A stretch of 64,000 nucleotides of DNA from Silvibacterium dinghuense (GCF_004123295.1 NZ_SDMK01000001.1:1426001-1490000), one strand, 5' to 3'. Positions 46,662-56,332 are shown, numbered from the stretch's first letter. Numbers and translations are program-made. The notes: generated by a model from the letters alone, not told the origin.

Positions 46662-47754
46662 AGCGATAGCGTCCGAGCCAGTGCGCGTAGGGCGCCGGCA
46701 GCGTCTTCCACGCCGGGTCTGCAATGCCCAGCTCCTGCGCAGCAGCATAGGGCCAGTGCGGATTCGCAAGCATCGGACGGCCCACGGTCATCAGGTCCAG
46801 CTTGCCCTCGCGGATCAGCGCATCTCCATCCTTTGGTGAAGCAATAAACCAACTCGTCGTGCCTGGCAGACCGGTTTCACTGAGTACCTTCGCCGCTGTC
46901 TCAGCCAGGAAATTCGGACCCCAGGGAATCTTCGCGTGCGGCGTGTTGAAACCCACCGAGACATCGACAAAATCCAGCCCCTCGGCCCTCATCTTCCTCA
47001 GCAGCTCGATCGCGTCGGCCAGCATCACCTCGTCGTTGCCGTCGAACTCGACCACGCTGAAGCGCGCCGTCAGCGGACGGTCCTCAGGCCATACGGCGCG
47101 CACCGCCTTCAGTGTTTCGAGCAGGTAGCGGCCGCGGTTTTCGGCACTGCCGCCGTACTGGTCGGTGCGCTTGTTCGAGAGCGGCGAAAAGAAGTTCTGC
47201 GCCAGGTAGCCGTGGGCAAAGTGCATCTGCAGCCACCCGATACCGATATCGCGTGCCCGCTCGGCAGCCTTCGCCGTCGCCGCCTGCACGCGGGCGATCT
47301 CCTCCAGGCTCATCTCTTCCGGCGTACGCGCCAGATTCGCACCAAAGGCCACCGGCGAGGGCGCTATCGTCGTCCAGGCGTTCAGCTCGCCAGCGGGGAT
47401 ATGGTCGTCACCCTCCCACGGCCGGTTGGCCGAAGCCTTGCGCCCCGCATGCGCCAGCTGGATGCCGGGCACCGTGCCCCACTTCTTCATCGCGGCGATG
47501 ACCGGCGCCATCTTCTCCGCCTGCTGATCGTTCCACAGCCCGGTGTCGGCCCAGGTGATGCGACCCTCGGGTGAAACCGCCGTAGCCTCGATGATGGTCA
47601 GTCCAGCGCCGCCGCGTGCCAGCCCCGTGTAGTGCACCTGGTGCCAGTCCGTCATTTCGCCTTCCTGCGCCATGTACTGGCACATAGGCGACACGGCAAT
47701 GCGGTTGCGCAGTTTCGCGCCTTTCAGCTGGTAAGGATCAAATAATCCGGACAA
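46660..47754 (-). CDS. Old-yellow-enzyme family NADH:flavin oxidoreductase (YqjM-like)
   Basis: 364 residues. FMN-dependent enoate/xenobiotic reductase. VSPMCQYMAQEGEMTDWH carries the YqjM-type Cys that tunes FMN; QLAHAGRKASA, LQMHFAHGYLAQNFFSPLSN and TDQYGGSAENRGRYLLE are family motifs, ending MTVGRPMLANPHWP. Length is right for the thermophilic-like class. It is divergent from marR across a 130-bp region with an inverted repeat, so MarR probably represses it. Confidence 0.92.
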   Translation of the reverse strand: MSGLFDPYQLKGAKLRNRIAVSPMCQYMAQEGEMTDWHQVHYTGLARGGAGLTIIEATAVSPEGRITWADTGLWNDQQAEKMAPVIAAMKKWGTVPGIQLAHAGRKASANRPWEGDDHIPAGELNAWTTIAPSPVAFGANLARTPEEMSLEEIARVQAATAKAAERARDIGIGWLQMHFAHGYLAQNFFSPLSNKRTDQYGGSAENRGRYLLETLKAVRAVWPEDRPLTARFSVVEFDGNDEVMLADAIELLRKMRAEGLDFVDVSVGFNTPHAKIPWGPNFLAETAAKVLSETGLPGTTSWFIASPKDGDALIREGKLDLMTVGRPMLANPHWPYAAAQELGIADPAWKTLPAPYAHWLGRYR

Positions 47755-47806
47755 TACCTTGCTCCTTGGAAAAGAATTTCATCGGCAGGCAGCAGCCCGC
47801 CAAATT

Positions 47807-47843
47807 AATTGCATACGCATATATGACGCGCATGCAAGTAATT
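47807..47843. promoter_or_regulatory. Inverted-repeat operator between OYE and marR
   Basis: TTGCATACG (47809-47817) and CGCATGCAA (47829-47837) are inverted copies with one mismatch, extended by AATT on both sides. Position between divergent genes fits a MarR-type binding site controlling both. Confidence 0.6.
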
Positions 47844-47884
47844 TCGATTCATGCGATGATGAATTTTCAAGGAGGGCTTCTCCC

Positions 47885-48400
47885 ATCGCGACCTCATCCA
47901 CCCCCCTGGCCCAGGGCTGGTGCGCGCTTTCCCTCCTGCATGACCGCATCCAGGCGCATATCGAGCGGGAGCTCCAGGCACGCCATGAGCTCAGCGTGCG
48001 TGAGTTCTCCCTGCTCAATGTACTCAGCCGCCAGATCGAGCGCGGCGACCACCTGCACATGAAGCAGGTGGCCGATGCCGTCGTGCTGAGCCAGAGCGCG
48101 ACCACGCGCCTCGTCACCCGGCTCGAGGAGCGCGGCCTGCTTTCCCGCGCGCTGTGCGACAAGGACCGCCGCGGTATCTATACCGATGTAACCCCGGCCG
48201 GGCTCAAGCTGCTCGAAGCCGCCCGCCCCACCAACCAGACTGCGCTGCACGAGGCCCTCGACGAGGCCCGCCGCGACGCCCACCTCCAGCCGCTGGTCGC
48301 GGCGCTCGAATCCTGCTACGTGCAGGGCGGCACTGGCCGTCCAGGCCTTTCGCCTTCGGCACCCGCTCCCTCTGGCCGCGATCCGGGGGCATTGCAGTAA
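47885..48400 (+). CDS. MarR-family regulator with apparent ATC start and R1-derived C-terminus
   Basis: 171 residues. The winged helix is intact: ELSVREFSLLNVLSRQ, HLHMKQVADAVVLSQSATTR, LVTRLEERGLLSRALCDKDR and RGIYTDVTPAGL. No ATG, GTG or TTG lies near the domain start. AGGAGG at 47870-47875 is 9 nt before an ATC, the best candidate start; a TTG/ATG elsewhere in frame would be 125 nt further up. The last 23 codons (GTGRPGLSPSAPAPSGRDPG) fall in repeat R1, so its C-terminus was replaced or extended by the repeat. Divergent from OYE. Confidence 0.8.
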   Translation: MATSSTPLAQGWCALSLLHDRIQAHIERELQARHELSVREFSLLNVLSRQIERGDHLHMKQVADAVVLSQSATTRLVTRLEERGLLSRALCDKDRRGIYTDVTPAGLKLLEAARPTNQTALHEALDEARRDAHLQPLVAALESCYVQGGTGRPGLSPSAPAPSGRDPGALQ

Positions 48401-48450
48401 AGACGAACCCGGGTGCCCGTCCAGGCTCAGCCTGGGCGGGAGGGCACAAA
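48332..48450 (+). repeat. Dispersed repeat R1, overlapping the marR 3' end
   Basis: ACTGGCCGTCCAGGCC, then CGCCTTCGGCACCCGCTCCC, GGCCGCGATCCGG and CGGGTGCCC, ending near GTCCAGGCTCAGCCTGGGC. The first part is translated as the marR tail. Confidence 0.75.
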
Positions 48451-48467
48451 CCCCACAACCCAGACCG

Positions 48468-49013
48468 TTACTCCTTCGCCCCGCTCCACTCCAGATAGGA
48501 TCTCCACTCGTCCTGACCGGGCATGCGCATCTGGAATTTTCCGTACATCACCGCGCCCTTCAGCTCATAGGTCAGCCGGAACTGCGGCCCCGGACCGGCC
48601 TCGGACAGGAAGACCGCAGTCTCCGGCGCCGGGGTCGAAATACTGTAGTGGATGACGTGCCCCTCGTTATCCCAATAGATCGCCTGGAGAGGCTGTCCGC
48701 GGCCTTCCTCAAAAACATAGAGCAGATCGTTATGGGCACAGTCAAAGCTCGCCGGCGCTTTGCAATTTCCATCGGAGGTACTGTGCCGTGCCAGGACGTG
48801 ACCACCCAGTTCCCGCACAAAGACATACCGGCCAGAAGCGCTCGCGCCTCCAGCCCCCTGCGCCTTTGCCAGCCACGTGCCCTCCAGAAAATGCAGCCCG
48901 GCCCAAGGGTCCGTGGTGTTGCTCTCAGGACCTGCTCCGGCCGGCGTCTGGGCTGCCAGGGGCAGCACCATCGATAACCACAGCAACAGAACACCCCGTG
49001 TCATGCTTCGCAT
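48468..49013 (-). CDS. Secreted hypothetical protein, lipocalin-like
   Basis: 181 residues from ATG at 49013; an upstream ATG at 49031 is possible. Signal peptide GVLLLWLSMVLPLAAQTPAG. LHFLEGTWLAKAQGAGG starts a fold resembling DUF1579-type or lipocalin-like barrels, with YWDNEGHVIHYSI later. Exported; function unknown. It diverges from the padR gene across about 190 bp. Confidence 0.6.
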   Translation of the reverse strand: MRSMTRGVLLLWLSMVLPLAAQTPAGAGPESNTTDPWAGLHFLEGTWLAKAQGAGGASASGRYVFVRELGGHVLARHSTSDGNCKAPASFDCAHNDLLYVFEEGRGQPLQAIYWDNEGHVIHYSISTPAPETAVFLSEAGPGPQFRLTYELKGAVMYGKFQMRMPGQDEWRSYLEWSGAKE

Positions 49014-49161
49014 CGCTCCCCCTATGGCCAATCTGCCGCCAGACAGCGCAGCAAATAGTACAGCTCATCTATCCCCAGTGGGTCCTCGCGTCCAGCTTTG
49101 ATCACAGAGGTCTGGATCTTTTCTCAAGAATCTTTGCATCGCGCCGTACTCTTGACGCATT

Positions 49162-49175
49162 TAAGATATATCTTA
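49162..49175. promoter_or_regulatory. Perfect palindrome upstream of padR
   Basis: TAAGATATATCTTA, a 14-bp perfect palindrome 24 bp before the padR ATG and just after a TTGACG (49152-49157). It is a good candidate for the PadR autorepression operator. Confidence 0.65.
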
Positions 49176-49199
49176 GAAACAACGAAGGAGTATCAAACC

Positions 49200-49808
49200 A
49201 TGTTTGGAAAATTTGGAAATCGATTCGATCAGGACAAGCCGCATGGGCACTTCGGCAAGCATTTCCGCAGCGGACGCGAGTTCTGGGGCGGAATGGAAGA
49301 CGAGGGCCGGGGCGGACGCGGCCGCCGCGGCTTCGGGCGCGAGTTCGGCGGGCGCCTCTTCGATGGCGGCGAGCTGCGCCTGGTCATCCTGAGCTTCATC
49401 GCGGAAAAGCCCAGCCACGGCTACGAGATCATCAAGGGCATCGAGGAGCAGATGGGCGGAGCCTATGCGCCCTCGGCCGGGGTGGTCTATCCCACGCTGA
49501 ACCTGCTCGAAGACGAGGGCTTTGCCACCGTCAACACCGACGGCGGCAAGAAGCTTTACACCATTACCGAGGCCGGCCGCGCCGAGCTTGAGCGCAGCCG
49601 CTCCCATGTCGAACAACTCCTCAATCGCATCCGCGAAGTCGGCAAGGCCTTCGGCCCCGGACGCTCGCCGCAGCTGATGCGCGCCATGCACAACTTCAAG
49701 ATGGCTCTCCGCCTGCGCATGGCCCAGGGTGACATGAGCCGCGAACAGGTCGGCCGCATTGCCGAAATCATTGACCGCGCCAGCCGCGAGATCGAGTCGC
49801 TCGATTAA
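49200..49808 (+). CDS. PadR-family transcriptional regulator
   Basis: 202 residues. ATG at 49200 has AAGGAG at the right spacing. The first 60 residues are Gly/Arg/Phe-rich, an extra extension. The winged helix is LRLVILSFIAEKPSHGYEII, then GVVYPTLNLLEDEGFATV, then GGKKLYTITEAGRAELE. A helical C-terminus (ALRLRMAQGDMSREQ) is the dimerisation part. PadR proteins often repress efflux genes; here the neighbours are a coiled-coil protein and a permease. Confidence 0.88.
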   Translation: MFGKFGNRFDQDKPHGHFGKHFRSGREFWGGMEDEGRGGRGRRGFGREFGGRLFDGGELRLVILSFIAEKPSHGYEIIKGIEEQMGGAYAPSAGVVYPTLNLLEDEGFATVNTDGGKKLYTITEAGRAELERSRSHVEQLLNRIREVGKAFGPGRSPQLMRAMHNFKMALRLRMAQGDMSREQVGRIAEIIDRASREIESLD

Positions 49809-49842
49809 CAATCAGGCCGACTCGGGAAAGGAATATCTACCG

Positions 49843-50052
49843 ATGAATGCCCCGCACTCCCAGCAAGACAGCGCCCGGCCGGCGGAAATGCCGGCCGAGG
49901 CTCAGCACATCCCGCACCAAAGGCGGATCGAGGAACTCGAATCCGAGAACCGGCGGCTGCTCACGCTTGTCGGCGAGCTGCTGATGACCAACCAGCGGCT
50001 TCGCGAACAGTTCAGCAAAAACGGATGCGGGCAGCCTGTGGCTGCCCGCTAG
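49843..50052 (+). CDS. Small coiled-coil protein downstream of padR
   Basis: 69 residues. ATG at 49843 follows GGGAAAGGAA. RRIEELESENRRLLTLVGEL and TNQRLREQFSKN form one heptad-patterned helix. It starts 34 bp after padR and is likely cotranscribed. Function unknown; it could modulate the regulator or be a small structural protein. Confidence 0.6.
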   Translation: MNAPHSQQDSARPAEMPAEAQHIPHQRRIEELESENRRLLTLVGELLMTNQRLREQFSKNGCGQPVAAR

Positions 50053-50093
50053 TTTCTGCATTGCAAATCCGGCCTTATTCGTAAGCCAGAGCT

Positions 50094-51209
50094 CTATTCA
50101 TACGCCAGAGCATCGATAGGGTCCTTCCGCGCCGCCTTCCACGCCGGATAGATGGCTCCCAGCATGGAGCCAACCAGCGCAATCCCTGCGGCGCGAATCC
50201 GCCAGTCCATCGTGACCGGGAAGGGCAGCGATGGGAACTCGAAGTTGAGGAACAACCGCAGCAGCTCGGCGATCACAATGCCGAGCACCACACCGGCCAC
50301 CGTCACCACGGCCGTCTCACGCAACACCACGTTGACGATGTAGCCCTTCGAGGCGCCCATCGACTTGAGGATGCCGATCTCGCGCGTCCGCTCCAGCACG
50401 GCCGTATACATCGACTGGAAGATCACCAGGAAGCCGACGATTACGGCAATCGTGATCACCGAGCGCAGGGCGATATTGAAGCCCGGCAGGTGATCCGGGG
50501 TCATCAGCGACATCCACTCCTGCATCGTCTGCACCTGGTAGTTGGCCAGCGCCGGGATGGCATAAATCTCGTTGCGGATCGCTTCCTGGTTCTTGAGATC
50601 GTCGCTGCGGATATAGAACAACGAAGCATTGTCCGGATTGCCCATCAGCGTTCCCAGGGTGTGGATGGGCAGGAAGACGCGTCCGCCCTTGCCGTGCTTC
50701 ACGATGCCGGCGACCCGGTAGGGATGCTTCAGAACCTCAATGGTTGCGCCTACGACGCGGGGAGCGCCATCCTTCGACTTCGAATGCGCGTAAATGTCGT
50801 CGATGATGACGTCGTTCGGCCCCTGAAAGGGACCGCCGGAGAGAAACTCAAACGGCTTGAGCGCATTGAACCCGGCGTAATCGATCCCCCAGATGGTCTC
50901 GATGCCGCCCTGCATGTTGAAGTCCGTAATGACCGGGGTCGCCACAGCCGCATGGGGCAGTTTGGCCAGGACATCGGCAATTTTTGCAGGAACCGGAGCA
51001 CCGCCCACCGAGCTGATGAAGCTGGCATTCGGCGGCCGGACAATGATGTCCGCGCCGATGCCGCCCTGCTGGTTGCTGGCGTTGCTCACCTGCCCGATCA
51101 TGATGGCCACGATCGACAGGATCATCACCACTTCAATAGCCACAGCCACCACGCTGATCAGGGTACGCAGGGGTCGATGCAGAAGATTGCCAAGTACCAG
51201 CTTGTTCAT
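50094..51209 (-). CDS. FtsX-type ABC transporter permease
   Basis: 371 residues. The N-terminal helix (ISVVAVAIEVVMILSIVAIM) is followed by a large extracytoplasmic MacB-like domain and three C-terminal helices. GFLVIFQSMYTAVLERTREI and GILKSMGASKGYIVNVVLRE form the FtsX signature. No ATPase or membrane-fusion gene is next to it, though such permeases normally work with a MacB- or LolD-type ATPase. It converges on the padR pair. Confidence 0.88.
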   Translation of the reverse strand: MNKLVLGNLLHRPLRTLISVVAVAIEVVMILSIVAIMIGQVSNASNQQGGIGADIIVRPPNASFISSVGGAPVPAKIADVLAKLPHAAVATPVITDFNMQGGIETIWGIDYAGFNALKPFEFLSGGPFQGPNDVIIDDIYAHSKSKDGAPRVVGATIEVLKHPYRVAGIVKHGKGGRVFLPIHTLGTLMGNPDNASLFYIRSDDLKNQEAIRNEIYAIPALANYQVQTMQEWMSLMTPDHLPGFNIALRSVITIAVIVGFLVIFQSMYTAVLERTREIGILKSMGASKGYIVNVVLRETAVVTVAGVVLGIVIAELLRLFLNFEFPSLPFPVTMDWRIRAAGIALVGSMLGAIYPAWKAARKDPIDALAYE

Positions 51210-51546
51210 GAGTCGTCGAAGGCCTTCCCGCTACCCGATTCAGATCGTCTCTGCCGGGGACTATCCCATATCTGGACAGCCGGAAAAGAGCAGGCAGGCA
51301 CGCGGTTGCGTCGCTTTCGCGAGTGTAACAAAATGGCACCAAGGCCGTGAGCATCCGCCACGTGCCCGGTTACCGGTTACTTGCCAGGCACCGCATCCAT
51401 CACGGGTGGCATCAAAAAGCAGATGAAAAATCGCCACAAGCCGATTTTTTTCTTTGACCTGCGATGAACAGGCCGATATATCTGTGGATATCTTCCTGAA
51501 GTCTTGAAATCTTTTCTTTTCTGCCGGTTGTAACGAGGTTGGGAGC
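51210..51546. other. Divergent intergenic region
   Basis: No gene seen. It holds the promoter at 51454-51482 for the gene at 51547 and presumably the permease promoter at its left side. GGTTACCGGTTAC near 51370 is a short direct repeat. Confidence 0.5.
51454..51482 (+). promoter_or_regulatory. Strong sigma-70 type promoter
   Basis: TTGACC at 51454-51459, a 17-bp spacer, TATATC at 51477-51482. It points at the RodZ-like gene 65 bp downstream. Confidence 0.65.
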
Positions 51547-52047
51547 ATGTCCGAATTCGGAACCGAATTGCGCAGGGAGCGGGAAAGGCGTGGCATCGGC
51601 CTGGATACGATCAGCGAAGCCACCAAAATCAGCAGCCGCCATCTCCAGGCGCTCGAAGCCGGCCAGTTCGACCAGCTTCCCGGCGGTGTCTTCAATAAAG
51701 GCATTGTCCGGGGATACGCCCGCATTGTCGGCCTCGACGAAGAGGCCTGGGTAGACCGTTTCATGTCCGCCTATCGCGGCTCGGGCCAGCTGAAGGATGA
51801 CGATGCGAACTGGATTCAGTTCGCCGAAAATGTAAGCCGCGGACGCACACCAGAAGAAGCCGACCGACCGGCACTCCGCCTGCGCTGGGCAGGAGTCGCG
51901 CTGCTGCTGGCCGTGCTCGCGGTTCTCGGCTGGTTTGTGTGGCACTACGTCAGCAATCGCCTCTCAGCCGAAGCCGCACCGCACCAATCTCTCTCTTCGA
52001 GCACCACGGTCGCCGACCTGGCTTTCCACCGTCCCATCGCCCGCTAA
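51547..52047 (+). CDS. RodZ-like helix-turn-helix membrane protein
   Basis: 166 residues. MSEFGTELRRERERRGIGL and ISEATKISSRHLQALE, then FNKGIVRGYARIVGLDEE, are the HTH_25 domain of RodZ. A transmembrane helix (AGVALLLAVLAVLGWFVWHY) near 114-134 is followed by a short periplasmic tail, lacking the large C-terminal domain of E. coli RodZ. RodZ links MreB to cell shape; a role in shape or division is likely but the short tail may change it. Confidence 0.82.
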   Translation: MSEFGTELRRERERRGIGLDTISEATKISSRHLQALEAGQFDQLPGGVFNKGIVRGYARIVGLDEEAWVDRFMSAYRGSGQLKDDDANWIQFAENVSRGRTPEEADRPALRLRWAGVALLLAVLAVLGWFVWHYVSNRLSAEAAPHQSLSSSTTVADLAFHRPIAR

Positions 52048-52365
52048 GAATGCTGGAAGGCTACCCGCGCTGGCGGCTCGCAACCCCGGTGCTGTTCCGT
52101 GCTCTGTCCCGGGCTCTGTCTTAGGCTCTGTCCTGGGCTGAAACACAGCCAATGGCGAATCTCGCCGGTGACCCATCCCATTTCCCCATTCGCTTCCTCG
52201 CTTTGTACCCCTCTGCCCTGCTCTAGTACCATCGAGTGAGATACAGACGAACGGGATGTTTCTGACTGTCTCCGGCCCCTCTCCAGGCCGATAGCCTTTT
52301 CATGAAGCCGTTTCCTGGCCGGCACTGATGCCGTACATCCCCACCACAACTGGAGGAACTCCGTT
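52048..52365. other. metK leader region with tandem repeats
   Basis: Three 12-bp repeats of GCTCTGTCYYRG occur at 52101-52136 (GCTCTGTCCCGG, GCTCTGTCTTAG, GCTCTGTCCTGG). Between them and metK is GC-rich sequence with possible pairing. I saw no recognisable SAM or SAH riboswitch, although metK leaders often carry one. Confidence 0.55.
52101..52136 (+). repeat. Tandem 12-bp repeat, three units
   Basis: Units at 52101-52112, 52113-52124 and 52125-52136, differing at two or three positions each. A degenerate GCTGTTCCGT precedes the first. Confidence 0.7.
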
Positions 52366-53532
<1,167 letters not shown>

Positions 53533-53554
53533 ACCGACAGCACGCACCAGACGG

Positions 53555-53586
53555 AAAACGGCAGGCCTCACGGCCTGCCGTTTTTC
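53555..53586 (+). terminator. Intrinsic terminator of metK
   Basis: CGGCAGGCC (53559-53567) and GGCCTGCCG (53572-53580) flanked by AAAA and TTTTTC. Confidence 0.9.
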
Positions 53587-53660
53587 ATTGGCCTGGCCCA
53601 ATAAGAATGAACATCACACGGAACCTCAGACACTCCCGTCTATCCGCTAAGCTCTACCGT

Positions 53661-54239
53661 ATGGACCATCTTTGGACCCCGTGGCGCTATGCCTACGTCA
53701 CCGACGACCGCAAGTCTGGCCGCAAAGGCGTTCCGCCTGAGCTCGAAGCATGGCCGGAGGACCGTGGGTGCGTCTTCTGCAACCTGCTGGCGGCCGCCGA
53801 CTACGGCATCGCACAGGGCATGCCGCCGGAGGAGGCCGACCGGGCCGCACTCATCGTCCATCGCGCCGAACATAACTACGTCTGCCTGAATCGGTATCCC
53901 TACAGCTCCGGGCACCTGATGGTTGTCCCGCACCAGCATGGATCGTCTTTTGCTGCGCTGAATTCTGCCACCGCGCAGGAGCTCACCGCGCTTGCCCAGC
54001 AGGCCGAACGCGCACTTACCGAGTCCTACCGCCCGCACGGCATCAATATGGGCCTGAACCTGGGGCAGGCCGCGGGCGCAGGAGTGGCCGAGCATCTCCA
54101 CCTCCATGCCCTGCCCCGCTGGGTCGGCGACACCAACTTCATGACCGCCGTCGCCGAAACCCGCATCCTGCCCGAGACGCTGGAAGTAACCTGGGCCCGG
54201 TTGCGGGAGGCGTTTGTGAAGACCTCCGCCACCGAATAG
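53661..54239 (+). CDS. HIT-domain nucleotide hydrolase/phosphorylase
   Basis: 192 residues from ATG at 53661. The HIT triad is AEHLHLHALPRW (HxHxH). GCVFCNLL near 37 gives a CxxC zinc pair, and HLMVVPHQHG is the other conserved strand. The pattern fits AP4A-hydrolase/phosphorylase type HIT proteins that act on nucleotidyl phosphates. The SD is weak. It sits alone between metK and a small gene. Confidence 0.87.
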   Translation: MDHLWTPWRYAYVTDDRKSGRKGVPPELEAWPEDRGCVFCNLLAAADYGIAQGMPPEEADRAALIVHRAEHNYVCLNRYPYSSGHLMVVPHQHGSSFAALNSATAQELTALAQQAERALTESYRPHGINMGLNLGQAAGAGVAEHLHLHALPRWVGDTNFMTAVAETRILPETLEVTWARLREAFVKTSATE

Positions 54240-54305
54240 GAACCGCCGGGCAGAAGCCCACCGAAGACTGCGGCCCAGCATCCCACTGAGCTGGGAGGTT
54301 CCTCC

Positions 54306-54518
54306 ATGCCCCAGAAACCCCAGGACACTGCCAGCCATTCGCCTGCCAGCGTGCAGCACGTCGAAGCCGAGAGCGGTCACAGCGCCAAAACGGATGAGCA
54401 GCACAAGGCGCTCGAGCACAACGTGCACACCGGCCGAAACCAGCGCCATCCTGAAGAGGTGCCCGCGCAGCACGCTACCGGCTCTTTCACCGGCGGTGGC
54501 GGACCGGGCAAGCGCTAA
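54306..54518 (+). CDS. Small hydrophilic protein, probably disordered
   Basis: 70 residues. CTGGGAGG lies just before the ATG. It is rich in His, Gln, Glu, Ser and Gly (SASVQHVEAES-like segments, ending FTGGGGPGKR), with no hydrophobic core. Possibly a stress or desiccation-related small protein, but unrecognised. Confidence 0.5.
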   Translation: MPQKPQDTASHSPASVQHVEAESGHSAKTDEQHKALEHNVHTGRNQRHPEEVPAQHATGSFTGGGGPGKR

Positions 54519-54692
54519 AGCTCAGGGCTCAGGTAGCGAAGATATGGGTTCGCAGAATGCCCCTTGTTCTACGCGGTTTGTACTCTCTCATCTCGAAATC
54601 GAGACGTGGGCACCCGGCTGCAGGTTCTTCCACTATGCGAGACGCAGGAGCCATCCCGCTCAGGTTGGAACGACAGCTGTTGCTGTCCCCGG

Positions 54693-56255
54693 CTATTTTT
54701 CCAGTGGCGGCTCTTCGCCGGAAGCGGCCAGCTCCAGTGTCGCCTCGTCGAGCGCGAGTTCGGCGATCTTCGGCGGCAGCGCCTGCTCAAGCGACTTCGC
54801 CGGCTTCACACCGAGCGCCTTCAGCATCTCCGCCTGGCGGATGGCGTTGCCCTTGCCCTGCGCCAGCTTGCCATAAGCATCTTCATAGCTCTTGCGCGCG
54901 CGGTCGAGATGCGTGCCCACATCGGTCAGGTCCTTCGCAAAGGCGGCCAGCTTGTCGTAGAGCTCTGCGCCACGCTTCACGATCTCCTGCACGTTGCGGG
55001 TCTGCTGTTCCTGCCGCCAGAGCTGCGCCACCGTGCGCAGGACGAAGAGCAGCGTGCTCGGACTGACGAGCAGAACGTTCTTCTCCCACGCCTCCTGCCA
55101 CAGCTTGCCGTCGCGCCCGATCGCGGCGAGGAAGGCCGGCTCGACCGGCACGAACATGATGACGAAATCGAGCGAATTGAGGCCGTAAAGCTGCTGATAG
55201 TTGCGGCCCGAGAGCTCACGGATATGCGCCTTCACGGCCACGAGATGCTTCGCCAGCGAGAGATCCCGCGCCGCCTCGTCCGCCGCATTGCAGGCGTCGT
55301 TGTAATCATTGAGCGAGACCTTCGAGTCGAGCACCAGATGGCGGCCTTGCGGCAGGTCCAGGATCACGTCCAGCCGCGCCCGCGAATGGTCTTCGCGCGT
55401 AAAACTCTCCTGCACGCGGTACTCGTGACCCTTGCGCAGGCCGGAGGCTTCGAGGATGCTCTCGAGTACGTACTCGCCCCAGTCACCCTGCGTCTTCGAG
55501 CCCCGCAAAGCCGTTACCAGGCTCTGTGCATCCTTGGAGAGCCGCTCGTTGAGTGATTGCAGCTGCGCGATCTGCGACTTGAGCTCGGTGCGGCCCTGCA
55601 GGCCATCTTTTTCGAGGCTCTCGACCTTGGTCTGGAATTCCCCGAACTTGTCTTTGAGCGGGCGGAGCAGGTTGCCGAGGTTCTCAGCGTTTTGTTCTGT
55701 GAACTTCTTCGACTTGGCATCGAGGATGTTGTTGGCCAGCGCCTCGAACTGGTTCGACAGCTCGGCTCTGGCCGAGGTCAGGAGCGCCAGCTTTTCTTCG
55801 GCTGCTTTTGCTTCGGAGTCTTTCGCGGCGACGATCTCGGCCAGCCGCGCCTTGAGGCCGGTGTTCTCCTGCTGCAGCTCGCTGCGCATGCGCTCGAAGC
55901 TCTCTTCCTCGCGCTCCAGCTCCTGCTCGAGGCTCAGGACGCGGGTGCGCAGGCTCTTGCCTTCGGTCTCCAGCCGACCGTTATCGGTCCGTTGCTGGGC
56001 ATCGCGCTCGGCCGCCTGCCGTTCCCACTCGCGGCCCTGCCGGTCCAGCTCCTGCGCCTGGCGCGTCAGCTCGGCCTTTTCTCGCTGCGACTGCTCGAGA
56101 GCCGCTTTCTGCTGGGCCAGCTCGTGCCCCGCCTGTTCGGCCCGCATGCGCTCGGAGGCCGCCTGCGCCTTGCCCTGGCCCGCAGCCACCACCCATGCCA
56201 AAACCGCGCCCACAGCCGCTCCGGCCGCCAACGCTACGATTGCCCACACGTTCAT
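54693..56255 (-). CDS. rmuC: DNA recombination protein RmuC
   Basis: 520 residues. An N-terminal membrane helix (AIVALAAGAAVGAVLAWVVA) leads into a long Glu/Arg-rich coiled coil to about 180. The RmuC nuclease-like domain follows: GDWGEYVLESILEASGLRKG, DVILDLPQGRHLVLDSKVSL, and DFVIMFVPVEPAFL. It limits inversions at short inverted repeats in E. coli. It faces the TlpA gene on the same strand. Confidence 0.93.
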   Translation of the reverse strand: MNVWAIVALAAGAAVGAVLAWVVAAGQGKAQAASERMRAEQAGHELAQQKAALEQSQREKAELTRQAQELDRQGREWERQAAERDAQQRTDNGRLETEGKSLRTRVLSLEQELEREEESFERMRSELQQENTGLKARLAEIVAAKDSEAKAAEEKLALLTSARAELSNQFEALANNILDAKSKKFTEQNAENLGNLLRPLKDKFGEFQTKVESLEKDGLQGRTELKSQIAQLQSLNERLSKDAQSLVTALRGSKTQGDWGEYVLESILEASGLRKGHEYRVQESFTREDHSRARLDVILDLPQGRHLVLDSKVSLNDYNDACNAADEAARDLSLAKHLVAVKAHIRELSGRNYQQLYGLNSLDFVIMFVPVEPAFLAAIGRDGKLWQEAWEKNVLLVSPSTLLFVLRTVAQLWRQEQQTRNVQEIVKRGAELYDKLAAFAKDLTDVGTHLDRARKSYEDAYGKLAQGKGNAIRQAEMLKALGVKPAKSLEQALPPKIAELALDEATLELAASGEEPPLEK

Positions 56256-56332
56256 CTCTGCACTATACCGCCGAAACCACCCAGGAGAAGAATAGGCGAA
56301 GAATTATTCTTGTTCATTCGCAGTGCAATCGT

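Noticed and set aside
52250-52365. SAM riboswitch upstream of metK
   Set aside because: I looked for the conserved cores of known SAM and SAH classes by eye and found no convincing match, so no riboswitch is called.
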